From: DTU013 sp964512095
GTDB taxonomy: Bacteria; Bacillota; Clostridia; Acetivibrionales; DTU013
Assembly (NCBI GenBank): GCA_964512095.1
Contig: CAZEIH010000002.1
Coordinates: 1-64,000 of the forward strand
Length of the DNA: 64,000 bases
Direction: 5' to 3'
The translations under genes and the position numbers were made by a program. The notes under the pieces are model-generated. The model was not told where the DNA came from and made no database searches. It saw only the letters and a program-made list of their open reading frames with translations. Below, piece by piece: positions 18,475 through 27,211 of this stretch; position 1 is the stretch's first letter, and each line of letters begins with the position of its first letter.

Positions 18475-19752
18475 TCACGATGGAAGATGAATTTTGATGG
18501 TGGTTCCGCCCTTTTCATTGTTTTCAGCCCAAATAGTCCCGCTGCACGCTTCAACAATCTCCTTGCATATTGATAAGCCCAACCCCGCAACGGAGCGTCC
18601 TTTATCAGACGTGAAAAAGGGATCAAATATCTTGCCCAGCTCCTCCTGGGAAATGCCCTTGCCATTATCTTCAACCGAAAAAAAGATGGCACCTTCCTCC
18701 TCTACGCAAAAAACATCAATAGAGGGCTCAAGATGGTCAAAGTGTTTCAGACTGTTGCTAATTATGTTGCCAAAAACTCTCCTCAGCTTAGAAACATCAA
18801 CAAAAATCATCTTATTGGGACAGGTAAAATTGACAGTAAAGGCAACCCCCCGTTCCATCATTTCTGTTTCATAGTCCGATTTTAAAATAGCGCAGAACTT
18901 TTCGACGGAAATTCTCTGTTGCTTTATACCACTTTGGATATGAAGATTCAAATACTCGTCGAATTCCTCTACTATATTGTTAATAGCTCCTGCCTTGTTA
19001 TAGATAATATTCACGTAATTGTCATGCTTATCAGCAGGAAGAGAAGGCTTTTTCAAGCGCTCTGCAAAACCCATAATAGATGTTAGAGGCGTTTTTATAT
19101 CATGTGAGATTGATGCAATAATCAGGTTCTGCTTCTGCTTTTCCTTCTCAATGGCATCGGTAAGTGTAACAAATCTGTTCTGTAGTAGTCCAATCTCATC
19201 CTTGCGCAAAACACTTTTAGGCCTGATTCCCTCCTTGTATCTCTCCATGTTTCTCTGCAGTGCAACAATGGGCTTAACATAATCCAAGTAAATAGGAACC
19301 GCAGCCATCAATAGAATCACAAATATTATCACTATTTCCGCAATAAAAATATCCGTTCCCATACGATAGGTGGATATATACCTCAAAGGCATGGGTTTAG
19401 TGACCTTAAGCAGGTAAACACCACCATCCAAATGAACCAGACTCGCTGCACCACTCTCCACACTTATACCCCTGTCCTCTCCTGCATAGAGGATCTCTGT
19501 TCCTTCTTCGTCACTTAATTGAATAATTAGTCCCTTTTCCTTGGAAACACTATGGAGTATTTCTGCAAAATCTGCTCTATCGGTTATTTCCCTTGAAATG
19601 TTATCGGTTTCAGCCTGGAGCTGCTCCTGTACACTGGCATTGTAGTTTGAAATCTCTCTGGATAAAAAAAGATTGTAATACCCATAAACCAGCAATATGT
19701 TGACTATAAACGCAAAGAGGACAAGCAATGTAAGCTTGAATCTAATACTCAT
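18475..19752 (-). CDS. Membrane sensor histidine kinase
   Basis: 425 residues. Membrane helices at about 6-26 and 135-155 flank an external sensor of about 105 residues. A HAMP-like linker leads to the HisKA domain with the phospho-accepting His217 (ASISHDIKTPLTSIMGFAE) and the ATPase domain: N-box NIISNSLKHF, G-boxes DNGKGISQEELGKIFDPFF and GLGLSICKEIVEACSG. It overlaps the response-regulator gene by 11 nt. With the downstream-lying adaptor/permease/ATPase genes it probably senses a compound that the transporter handles, as in Bce- or Mac-type modules. Confidence 0.94.
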   Translation of the reverse strand: MSIRFKLTLLVLFAFIVNILLVYGYYNLFLSREISNYNASVQEQLQAETDNISREITDRADFAEILHSVSKEKGLIIQLSDEEGTEILYAGEDRGISVESGAASLVHLDGGVYLLKVTKPMPLRYISTYRMGTDIFIAEIVIIFVILLMAAVPIYLDYVKPIVALQRNMERYKEGIRPKSVLRKDEIGLLQNRFVTLTDAIEKEKQKQNLIIASISHDIKTPLTSIMGFAERLKKPSLPADKHDNYVNIIYNKAGAINNIVEEFDEYLNLHIQSGIKQQRISVEKFCAILKSDYETEMMERGVAFTVNFTCPNKMIFVDVSKLRRVFGNIISNSLKHFDHLEPSIDVFCVEEEGAIFFSVEDNGKGISQEELGKIFDPFFTSDKGRSVAGLGLSICKEIVEACSGTIWAENNEKGGTTIKIHLPS

Positions 19753-20437
19753 TTTCGTTCTCCGGATACCTGACGAGCTTGTATCCTACTCCCCATACTG
19801 TTTTAATATAACGGTTTCCTATATCTATCTTATCTCTCAAATTCTTTATATTGACAGCCACAGTCCCTATATCTGCAAAGTCAGTGCCCCATACTGCGCT
19901 GAAGATTTGTTCCTTTGATACGACCTTCCCTGCATTTATAAAAAGATAATGCAGTAATTGAAATTCTCTTGTCGATAATTCCACAGCCTTACCCTTTACT
20001 GTGACCTCGTAGCTTTCCGGGTCTATATGGATGCTTCCGACAGTCATAGCCTTGTTTTTCTTCTGAATGCTCCGTTTTTCTCGCCGCAAATGAGCTTTCA
20101 CCCTGGCAACCAGCTCTTCTGCTACAAAGGGCTTTGTTATATAATCATCCGCTCCCATTTCAAATCCAAGCATGGTATCATATGTGCGGTTCTTTGCCGT
20201 TACAAACAAAATGGGGCACGATACCGTATTTCTGATTTTTCTGCAAATTTCCAAGCCGTCTATATCCGGCAACATAATGTCAAGCAGAATCAAGGAAATG
20301 TCAGGAGTATCATTAATCAAAGCCAAAGTATCTTCACCATTGGCGGCAACAATGCATTCATATCCTTCATCGGAAAGGGTATCCGAAATCAGTAGGGCTA
20401 TTTCCTTATCGTCATCTACTATAAGAATTTTCTCCAT
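19742..20437 (-). CDS. OmpR/PhoB-family response regulator
   Basis: 231 residues. Receiver domain with acidic pocket DDD at 8-10, phospho-accepting Asp53 (LLDIMLPDIDG) and Lys in ITKPF, then a winged-helix DNA-binding domain (about 130-231; ELSTREFQLLHYLF). The start ATG 20437 follows GGAGGTGGTGGAGC. First gene of the pair with the histidine kinase; likely targets are its own and the transporter promoters. Confidence 0.95.
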   Translation of the reverse strand: MEKILIVDDDKEIALLISDTLSDEGYECIVAANGEDTLALINDTPDISLILLDIMLPDIDGLEICRKIRNTVSCPILFVTAKNRTYDTMLGFEMGADDYITKPFVAEELVARVKAHLRREKRSIQKKNKAMTVGSIHIDPESYEVTVKGKAVELSTREFQLLHYLFINAGKVVSKEQIFSAVWGTDFADIGTVAVNIKNLRDKIDIGNRYIKTVWGVGYKLVRYPENENEY

Positions 20438-20582
20438 GCTCCACCACCTCCATATCCAAATGCCGATGGCCTACGCCCGACCATACTCGATAACATTTCC
20501 TACACCCGGCAGACCCCTGTCACAGCTACACACGGCAGACCTACACCCGGTTACCCTGTCCCCACTGACTGACAACCATCCT

Positions 20583-21779
20583 TCACTCAGTAGAGAAAAA
20601 CACATCCACACTGTACCCTGGCTTCAGTTCCCCTTCAGGATCCTGGGGCTTTACCTCCACCTTTACTATCCGCTTTCCATCCTTTTCGATGGCAACATTT
20701 GATATATGTGACACAATTCCGTGAATCAGCAAGCTCTTGTCTGCTGTCGGCACGATATTAACAGCCTCCCCCAGCTCTACATTTTTTATAAACTCCTCAT
20801 CAACCTCGGCACTGACGACTATTGTGTCTGCATCAATCAGCTGCAGCACCCTTGTGGGCATATTCTGCACTCCCAGTATGGTGCCATTTATAACCCCAAT
20901 ATTCTGCACTATACCGTTTTTAACACTGGACACTATGCTATTAGCCTTTAAATAATCCCTTTCGCCTTTACCTTCCATAGTGACAAGATCAATCCGGGCA
21001 GCTTCAACACTGCTGTCTTGCTTTGCTGTATTTGCATAGTTAGAGTCTGTTATCTGATCAAGCTGGGCTTGTTTTGATTTAAGCAGGATATTCAGCTGGT
21101 CAAGCTCTGCCTGCAAGGAGCTCCTTGCCTTTCTTATGTTGCTCTCCACATCTGACAGAGCTTTTTCCCTTTGATCCAATACACTTATATATTGATCAAG
21201 GGTGCTTTTGGAGACTGAGCCCACATCATACAGTAGCTGATTGTCATTAACGTCTGTTTGCGCATTCTCCGCCTCCTTTTTTGCCAGAGCAAGTGAGGTC
21301 TGAAGAATTTCAAGATCTGCATTTGTCCCATTATTCAATTCATTGGTTTTTGTCTTTATATCCTTTTGAAGCTGCGCAATGTCAGCCGAAAGAGCAGTCG
21401 TGTCCTGCTCCGTAATCTTCAGCCCGGCTTCCCCGGCTTTTAGCTGCTCACGAAGCTTGCTCATCAGTCCCTGGTACTCCGACATATCCAGTGTCACCAG
21501 CTCCTGCCCCATGGAAACACGATCCCCCTCCTTGACCTTGACCTGTGAAACTGTGGATGGAAAATCGATATTTATATCATAAATCTTCTCGTACCTTACC
21601 TCGCCCCAGGCAATGATACCTGTAGGCTGCTCCGCTTCCGCCGAATAAACCATTTCAAGCTTCTTGTCTTTTTCTGCCTTTATCATATTATATCTGATTA
21701 TTCCAGCAGCTACAAGTATAGCCAGCAGACCTGCTCCAACCATAATCCATTTCTTGTATTTGATAATCTTATCCTTCAT
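20583..21779 (-). CDS. HlyD/MacA-like periplasmic adaptor protein
   Basis: 398 residues with one N-terminal membrane helix (IMVGAGLLAILVAAGIIRYN) and an external adaptor: a split lipoyl/barrel part (TVSQVKVKEGDRVSMGQELV) around a long alpha-hairpin coiled coil (about 95-260), then a beta-barrel (TIVVSAEVDEEFIKNVELGE). The start ATG 21779 follows GGGGGTG. It follows the permease by 19 nt. In a Gram-positive cell such adaptors extend MacB-like exporters for peptides or drugs. The 145-nt gap to the response-regulator gene holds degenerate ACCCGGCAGACC-like repeats. Confidence 0.9.
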   Translation of the reverse strand: MKDKIIKYKKWIMVGAGLLAILVAAGIIRYNMIKAEKDKKLEMVYSAEAEQPTGIIAWGEVRYEKIYDINIDFPSTVSQVKVKEGDRVSMGQELVTLDMSEYQGLMSKLREQLKAGEAGLKITEQDTTALSADIAQLQKDIKTKTNELNNGTNADLEILQTSLALAKKEAENAQTDVNDNQLLYDVGSVSKSTLDQYISVLDQREKALSDVESNIRKARSSLQAELDQLNILLKSKQAQLDQITDSNYANTAKQDSSVEAARIDLVTMEGKGERDYLKANSIVSSVKNGIVQNIGVINGTILGVQNMPTRVLQLIDADTIVVSAEVDEEFIKNVELGEAVNIVPTADKSLLIHGIVSHISNVAIEKDGKRIVKVEVKPQDPEGELKPGYSVDVFFSTE

Positions 21780-21798
21780 GACGGCACCCCCTATTTTT

Positions 21799-24108
21799 CT
21801 ATTCAACACTTTTCAGTGACTCAAGCATATCGATATTCTTCATTTTACATGCAGCAATACCGTTTATAATCAGGGCAAAGGTCAGCGTTATAGCCCCTGA
21901 TAAAGCAATAGTCTGCAATGAAATGCGGCTAACCAAATCCATCTGGTCATCCAGCCCCTTTGAGATAATGTCAGCAATGACCTTGCCAACAGGTACACCA
22001 AAAACCGACCCTATTGCTACTGATATAATATTTTCTGTTAACACAAGAGAACGAATTTCCTTTTGGTAAAACCCCAATACCTTTAGTGTAGTAAGATCCC
22101 TAATTCGCTCCGAGAAATTCAGCATACTGCTGTTATAAAGCACAACGAATGCCAGTATCCCTCCCATAAATATCAGCAATATGGCCGCAATATAAACAAC
22201 CTTTGTGCTTGATTTAACATCCTCCATCTGACTAGCTCTGTCTACATATTCATCAACATAATCGCTTTCCAGAAACGCCTTGTCAGGCCCATTATTCCAC
22301 TTTACAAGGATGGCCGTGGGCTTAAAGGTCTCTCCGATAGATGCGTAGTACTTATCGGTCATAAATAGCCCTTGCCCTGTTGCCATATACACGACCTGTC
22401 TTACAGGTGTCTTAACGTAGCTGCCATCGGTTCGCTTAATCTCAATGCTGTCTCCGATCTTAATGTTTAAAGTCTCGGCAAGCTTTCTCGTCACTGAAAT
22501 ACCGTCCTCAGGAAGCTTTAGAGGGTTACCGTTCACATCAGCCAGATGGACCAGGGGGCTTTCCTGGGGAAAAATAGAAAGCAGCTTCATAGTCCTGCTT
22601 CCATCGGGGCTGATAATTGCTGCTGCCATCTCTTCCATTTGTACCACAGTACCATCAAGCCCTTTGTTATGGATAAAGCGGGAGTCAACCTTTTCATCCA
22701 AAACAACCTTTTGGTCGTAGGTATAGGTTATTTCATAAGCGTGCCCGGCAATTCCATTTACCATAACAGTCAGCGTTAACGCTGCCACAATAAGCCCTGT
22801 GCAGCCTGTAATCCCAATTATGCTCATAAACATTCGCATTTTATTTCTCAAGGTGTTTCTGGCAATCAGCTTTCGGCTAAATCTCATTTTGTTCCATAGC
22901 CTGGGTATGCCCTCCAGAAATATATGCTTTCCCTCTTTAGGAGGCTTATCCCGCAAGAGTATAGATGGAGAGTCTTTTAGCAGCCTGAAGCAGGCATACA
23001 GTGAAACCCCTCCTGTACAAAGGAGGATTAGAATCAGGCTAAATATAAAGTTAGTGTAGTTGACTAAAATTCGGTCGTCCGACAAAGTCAAGTTAAGCCA
23101 TGGAATCAGAATTCTTCCGAATATATTGGGCCCAAGCAAAAGGCCAGTAAATGCCCCTAACAGGCCCATATATACGCCATAGGATGTATAATGCCACAGG
23201 ATTCTGCCCCTCGTATAGCCAAGTGCTTTTAGGATACCAATCTGACCTCTCTGGTTCTCAACCAGCCTTATCATTGTACTTTGGGTTATTAGGGCAGTTA
23301 CCAGGAAAAACATCAGCGGAAATACGGCAGCTAGTGTCCTAAACTGGCCAATGCTTGATTTTACATTGTTTGTGCTACTGTCCTCACCTTTTTTTACAAC
23401 TCCTATAAGGTTATCTCCCAGAGCCTTGTCAACCTCAGTCTCTACCCTGGAGGCATCCGCAGATGGCGAGAGCTTCACGCACACCTGATTAAATATCTTT
23501 TGTCCATATATATTCTTTAGCATGTCTTCATTTATAATAATAAAACCATATTTTTTGGCATTGGGTATTAATGTAGTTGTACCCTTTATAGAATAGATAT
23601 GCTCACTGCTCATGGCCAGACCCTCTATCTTAAAGCTGACCCATTTATCGTTTACGTTAATATCAATTACATCGTTGATCTTTAGTCCATGCTCCCTAGC
23701 AAAGTTAGTGTCCAAAACGGCACCACCGCGATTTATCAGTCCGCCCTGCTGAAGTATTGGACGGTCCATTACACCTCTTGGAGAAATTGTATATATCTTA
23801 AGGGTAGGACGCCCATTTAGGTTAGTTAGAGCATTTATCGAAAAGCGTCTTTCGACTATTTCTACACCCTCTATTTTGGAAATACTCCACAGCTCTTTCT
23901 CGCTGGGATTTATAATATTCACCCACATATCTGATATGTTTGATGCAGCATACATAATGTCGGAATGCTCATCAATAGTTTTCCACATGCTGTCAAGACC
24001 CGTAACAATTGTAACAGAGAGAACAGCCATAATAAATATGGATATGAACTGGACCTTCGATTTTTTCATATCCCTTATTGATTTAGTAAAAAGAGAGCCG
24101 GTCACCAT
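21799..24108 (-). CDS. FtsX-family ABC transporter permease (MacB-like, two-fold)
   Basis: 769 residues. An N-terminal helix is followed by a large external domain (about 45-255), three helices (LMFFLVTALITQSTMIRLVE and on), then a duplicated second half with another external domain and three helices ending the chain (NIDMLESLKSVE). The FtsX signature GILKALGYTRGRIL and its second-half echo DLTTLKVLGFYQKEI are clear. It overlaps the ATPase stop by 7 nt. It probably exports or clears a lipid, peptide or antibiotic under the adjoining two-component system. Confidence 0.93.
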   Translation of the reverse strand: MVTGSLFTKSIRDMKKSKVQFISIFIMAVLSVTIVTGLDSMWKTIDEHSDIMYAASNISDMWVNIINPSEKELWSISKIEGVEIVERRFSINALTNLNGRPTLKIYTISPRGVMDRPILQQGGLINRGGAVLDTNFAREHGLKINDVIDINVNDKWVSFKIEGLAMSSEHIYSIKGTTTLIPNAKKYGFIIINEDMLKNIYGQKIFNQVCVKLSPSADASRVETEVDKALGDNLIGVVKKGEDSSTNNVKSSIGQFRTLAAVFPLMFFLVTALITQSTMIRLVENQRGQIGILKALGYTRGRILWHYTSYGVYMGLLGAFTGLLLGPNIFGRILIPWLNLTLSDDRILVNYTNFIFSLILILLCTGGVSLYACFRLLKDSPSILLRDKPPKEGKHIFLEGIPRLWNKMRFSRKLIARNTLRNKMRMFMSIIGITGCTGLIVAALTLTVMVNGIAGHAYEITYTYDQKVVLDEKVDSRFIHNKGLDGTVVQMEEMAAAIISPDGSRTMKLLSIFPQESPLVHLADVNGNPLKLPEDGISVTRKLAETLNIKIGDSIEIKRTDGSYVKTPVRQVVYMATGQGLFMTDKYYASIGETFKPTAILVKWNNGPDKAFLESDYVDEYVDRASQMEDVKSSTKVVYIAAILLIFMGGILAFVVLYNSSMLNFSERIRDLTTLKVLGFYQKEIRSLVLTENIISVAIGSVFGVPVGKVIADIISKGLDDQMDLVSRISLQTIALSGAITLTFALIINGIAACKMKNIDMLESLKSVE

Positions 24109-24803
24109 ACGATTGCCTCTGCAACTGCCTGCTCATCATTGTGTTCTATTTTGGCAATTTTTCCATCCCCCATATGAATAATGGTATCTGCCATATTTGC
24201 GATGGCAGCATTGTGTGTAACAATAATGACCGTCTTACCCATGCTGTAGGCAGCGTCGCATATGAGCCTAAGAACCTTCTGCCCGGTAGCTGAGTCCAGT
24301 GCGCCGGTGGGTTCATCACACAATACGATTTGAGGATTTTTGGCCAATGCTCTGGCTATGGATACTCTTTGCTGTTCTCCTCCGGATATCTGGCTCGGAA
24401 AGTTTTCAAGCCTATTTTCCAACCCTACCTTTATAAGCATTTCTCTGGAATCCAGCGAATCACTGCATATTTCCTTTGCCAGCTGCACATTTTCCAGTAC
24501 AGTCAGATTGGGCACCAGATTATAAAATTGAAACACAAAGCCTATCTTATTTCTTCTATACGTCGTAAGCTCATGCTCACTCATATTAGAAATTTCCCGG
24601 TTATCAACAATGATCCTGCCATTTGTGGGTGAATCCATGCCCCCAAGTAAATTGAGGACAGTTGTTTTTCCTGCGCCGCTTTGGCCCAGCACAACATTGA
24701 CAGTGCCCTTCTTTATACCAAAGCTGACGCCCGCCACCGCCTTGATAATCTGTCCTCCCACATGGTATTCTCTTTCAACATTCTCAAAAGTAATGAAGTC
24801 CAT
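24102..24803 (-). CDS. ABC transporter ATP-binding protein (MacB/LolD type)
   Basis: 233 residues: Walker A GQSGAGKTT, signature ISGGEQQRVSIARAL and Walker B IVLCDEPTGALD, the LolD/MacB-type sequence. The start ATG 24803 (MDFITFEN) has GAGGAG 9 nt upstream. First gene of the leftward ATPase-permease-adaptor operon followed by the two-component system. Confidence 0.95.
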   Translation of the reverse strand: MDFITFENVEREYHVGGQIIKAVAGVSFGIKKGTVNVVLGQSGAGKTTVLNLLGGMDSPTNGRIIVDNREISNMSEHELTTYRRNKIGFVFQFYNLVPNLTVLENVQLAKEICSDSLDSREMLIKVGLENRLENFPSQISGGEQQRVSIARALAKNPQIVLCDEPTGALDSATGQKVLRLICDAAYSMGKTVIIVTHNAAIANMADTIIHMGDGKIAKIEHNDEQAVAEAIVW

Positions 24804-24855
24804 TAATAATCTCCTCATATAGATAAATCAAGCAAGTAAGGCAACGCCAAGCATA

Positions 24856-24986
24856 AATGTACCAGGCCGCTGCTTTATTCGTCCCAATAGGCCATAATAC
24901 GCCAATTGCCACAATACACCAGGCCGCCATTTTATGCCAATCTCGCGACTGCCGCCCCAATATGCCCAGCCGCCATTTTTATGCTG
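24856..24986. repeat. Degenerate direct repeats upstream of the MacB-like operon
   Basis: Three imperfect copies of AATACACCAGGCCGCCATTT and its variants lie at about 24856-24880, 24912-24938 and 24959-24986. They stand out by G+C content from the flanks. No gene or stem is visible in them, and the rest of 24804-25155 is featureless AT-rich DNA. They could be operators or a decayed tandem array. Confidence 0.55.
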
Positions 24987-25155
24987 CTATATTCACTAGT
25001 AACGTCAATAGCTCTCAGCCTGGACAGCCTTAGTCACCCACTTAGATTATAGCTGGAAAATATTAATTGGTAAGAGGAAATTTATTAAGAAATATTATGA
25101 GGTGTGATTTTGTGGCATCCTATATATCTGTCAATGATTTCTTCTTTCTTTCCAG

Positions 25156-25258
25156 TTTATCTATGTCTTCAGAAGACGCTGACCTCTAAAGGTCGGCGAT
25201 GAATGAAGACGAATTAATTAGTTTCCTTGGTCAGGTGGAGTTCAGTCTCCACCTGACT
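25156..25258 (-). repeat. Dispersed two-hairpin repeat, copy B (full length)
   Basis: Full 103-nt copy. On the minus strand it has a perfect hairpin AGGTGGAG-ACTGAA-CTCCACCT, then AATTAATTCGTCTTCATTC, a hairpin GACCT-TTAG-AGGTC and the palindrome GTCTTCTGAAGAC. It lies just downstream of the DUF4143 ATPase gene, in sense with it. Confidence 0.9.
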
Positions 25259-25289
25259 CCCTGAGCGAAGCGAATTGATTATTGTGAAA

Positions 25290-26606
25290 CTAGATTGGCA
25301 AAGAAATTACCCTTTCAATATTCCAAAACAAATATAAGGGTATATTGAAAAGACCATTATCCACTTTTAGATTCATGAGGGATGTCCTAACAGAAATATC
25401 CGGATTGTACTTTTCCCGGTACACCGCCAGACTGCGGGATCTAACATTCACTGAGGCTTTTACCTCTATTGGAACAATTTTTTCATCAAATTGAGCAATG
25501 AAGTCAACCTCTGCTCTGTTTCCCGACCTCCAGTAAAAGGGCAAATCTCCATGCAAATTAACAAGCTCACACAAAACATAGTTTTCAGTCATCGCTCCTT
25601 TAAATTCAGCGTAAAGGGAGGTTTCCTCAAAAATCAATGAAGCCGGCAGCCTTGACATTCTTCTGAGAAGACCGACATCAGCCATGTACAGCTTGAAATA
25701 GCCTGGACTTGCATATGCCGATAGAGGAATGGCAGGTTTTTCAACTTTATTTACATTGTACACCATTCCGGCACTTATAAGCCATTGCAGTGCATCCTCC
25801 AAATCCTTTGCTCTTGCTCCCGGCTTAACATGGCCATAGACGAATTTTCCACTTTCCTTTGCTAATTGGTCCGGTATGCTTTTCCATATCAATGATAGCT
25901 TCGGAAAGTCTGACGTGGGAGCATGCTTTGCAAAATCCAGCTCATAAGAATTCAATATCACATCCTGTATTCTCTCAACCTCAACAACATCCTTGCTATC
26001 AACCCATGCGGCAACTACTTCAGGCATACCCCCTGTTACAAGGTACGCTTTGAACAGTGTAGCCAGCTTATCTGCAAACATTTGCGGAATCTGACCAGTC
26101 ATATCCAGGCTTTCTACATACTCAAGCAGCATCTCTTCACCATTTGCGAGTACGAATTCAAAAAAGTTCATGGGCCTAAGAGTTAGAAAATCAACCTTCC
26201 CTACAGGAAATGATAAGGGCTTTGACAAGGCTATTCCCAGAAGTGAGCCGGCACATACAATATGGTATTCTGGTGTCTGCTCATAGAAATATTTAAGAGA
26301 AGTCAGCGCCAAATTACAAAATTGAATTTCATCAAATATGACTAGAGTGGTATGGGGATTAATTTTTTTGCCATTTAAAACTCCCAGTTCCATTATAATA
26401 CGCCTTGGATCCAGATCCTGTTCAAAACGCTGCGCTAAGGCCGGGTTTCCCTCAAAGTTAAAATATGCTACATCTTCATAATTTTCTTTGCCAAAAAGCT
26501 TTAGGATATATGTCTTTCCACATTGACGAACCCCTTTTAATACCAATGATTTCCTGTCTTTTCGGTTCTTCCATTGGATGAGGGCATCTGTAATTTGGCG
26601 TTTCAT
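25290..26606 (-). CDS. AAA ATPase with DUF4143 domain
   Basis: 438 residues. The N-terminal AAA_14 domain has Walker A GVRQCGKT near 25 and Walker B LVIFDEIQF near 100; the C-terminal DUF4143 part has a nuclease-like core with NRAEVDFIAQF and IPIEVKAS, matching the restriction-endonuclease-like fold. These proteins are abundant in anaerobes and their role is unsettled. The start ATG 26606 (MKRQITDAL) follows GGTGGTGA. No partner gene is near; a repeat copy follows its stop. Confidence 0.9.
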   Translation of the reverse strand: MKRQITDALIQWKNRKDRKSLVLKGVRQCGKTYILKLFGKENYEDVAYFNFEGNPALAQRFEQDLDPRRIIMELGVLNGKKINPHTTLVIFDEIQFCNLALTSLKYFYEQTPEYHIVCAGSLLGIALSKPLSFPVGKVDFLTLRPMNFFEFVLANGEEMLLEYVESLDMTGQIPQMFADKLATLFKAYLVTGGMPEVVAAWVDSKDVVEVERIQDVILNSYELDFAKHAPTSDFPKLSLIWKSIPDQLAKESGKFVYGHVKPGARAKDLEDALQWLISAGMVYNVNKVEKPAIPLSAYASPGYFKLYMADVGLLRRMSRLPASLIFEETSLYAEFKGAMTENYVLCELVNLHGDLPFYWRSGNRAEVDFIAQFDEKIVPIEVKASVNVRSRSLAVYREKYNPDISVRTSLMNLKVDNGLFNIPLYLFWNIERVISLPI

Positions 26607-26823
26607 TAGCGTCACCACCATTATAAATATGAATTATGCAATTTGATTTGCATTTTTCATATTTATAATAGGCCTTTTTGCTTCATTTGTCAACGGTATG
26701 GGAAATATTGCTCCGTGTAGAAGCCATCCTTTCAGATTGTATATCATTAACAAAATCAAGATGATACTCCCAGACAAATTTTTTATTATGATAGAAATTA
26801 TTTTGATGCAAAAATCCACAACA

Positions 26824-27186
26824 CTAGGTTTTTGCTGAATCCAGCTTACTATCCGCTTTTACACAGAGCTGTTCATATATTCGATACCACCTCTGCACAC
26901 CATTCTCCAAGCGATAATAATGGATAATGTAGAAAACCACCAGGGTTGTGAACATAAGATCGAGCAAAAGCATGGGCCAGGCCGTATGGAAAACCGTCGC
27001 AACAATGGATGCAATCATAAAAAAGGCAAATGCAAGCGTAATAATAAGGTGAACTAGCCTTTCATGCTGCAAAAAACCAATCTGGGTCATATGGTATTCC
27101 CTGATGGCATTCCAGTCCTGCGCTTCATTGGCGCATAATAATAAATTCGTTATCCATCTCTCATGTTTTAGCATATACTTGTACAT
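26824..27186 (-). CDS. Small two-helix membrane protein, unknown
   Basis: 120 residues. The start ATG 27186 (MYKYMLKHER) has GGAGGTG 7 nt upstream. A soluble N-terminal part (about 1-48) precedes two adjacent membrane helices (LIITLAFAFFMIASIVATVF and WPMLLLDLMFTTLVVFYIIH) and a charged C-terminal tail. I do not recognise a family with certainty. It follows the broken helicase gene by 25 nt on the same strand, so may once have shared its transcript. Confidence 0.65.
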   Translation of the reverse strand: MYKYMLKHERWITNLLLCANEAQDWNAIREYHMTQIGFLQHERLVHLIITLAFAFFMIASIVATVFHTAWPMLLLDLMFTTLVVFYIIHYYRLENGVQRWYRIYEQLCVKADSKLDSAKT

Positions 27187-27211
27187 AAGAACACCTCCTG
27201 ACACCTGCCCA

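Noticed and set aside
18387..18692. 101-residue minus-strand frame overlapping the sensor-kinase end
   Set aside because: Shadow of the ATPase domain of the histidine kinase in another frame.
26634..26819. 61-residue minus-strand open frame
   Set aside because: No ribosome site and composition of AT-rich intergenic DNA.
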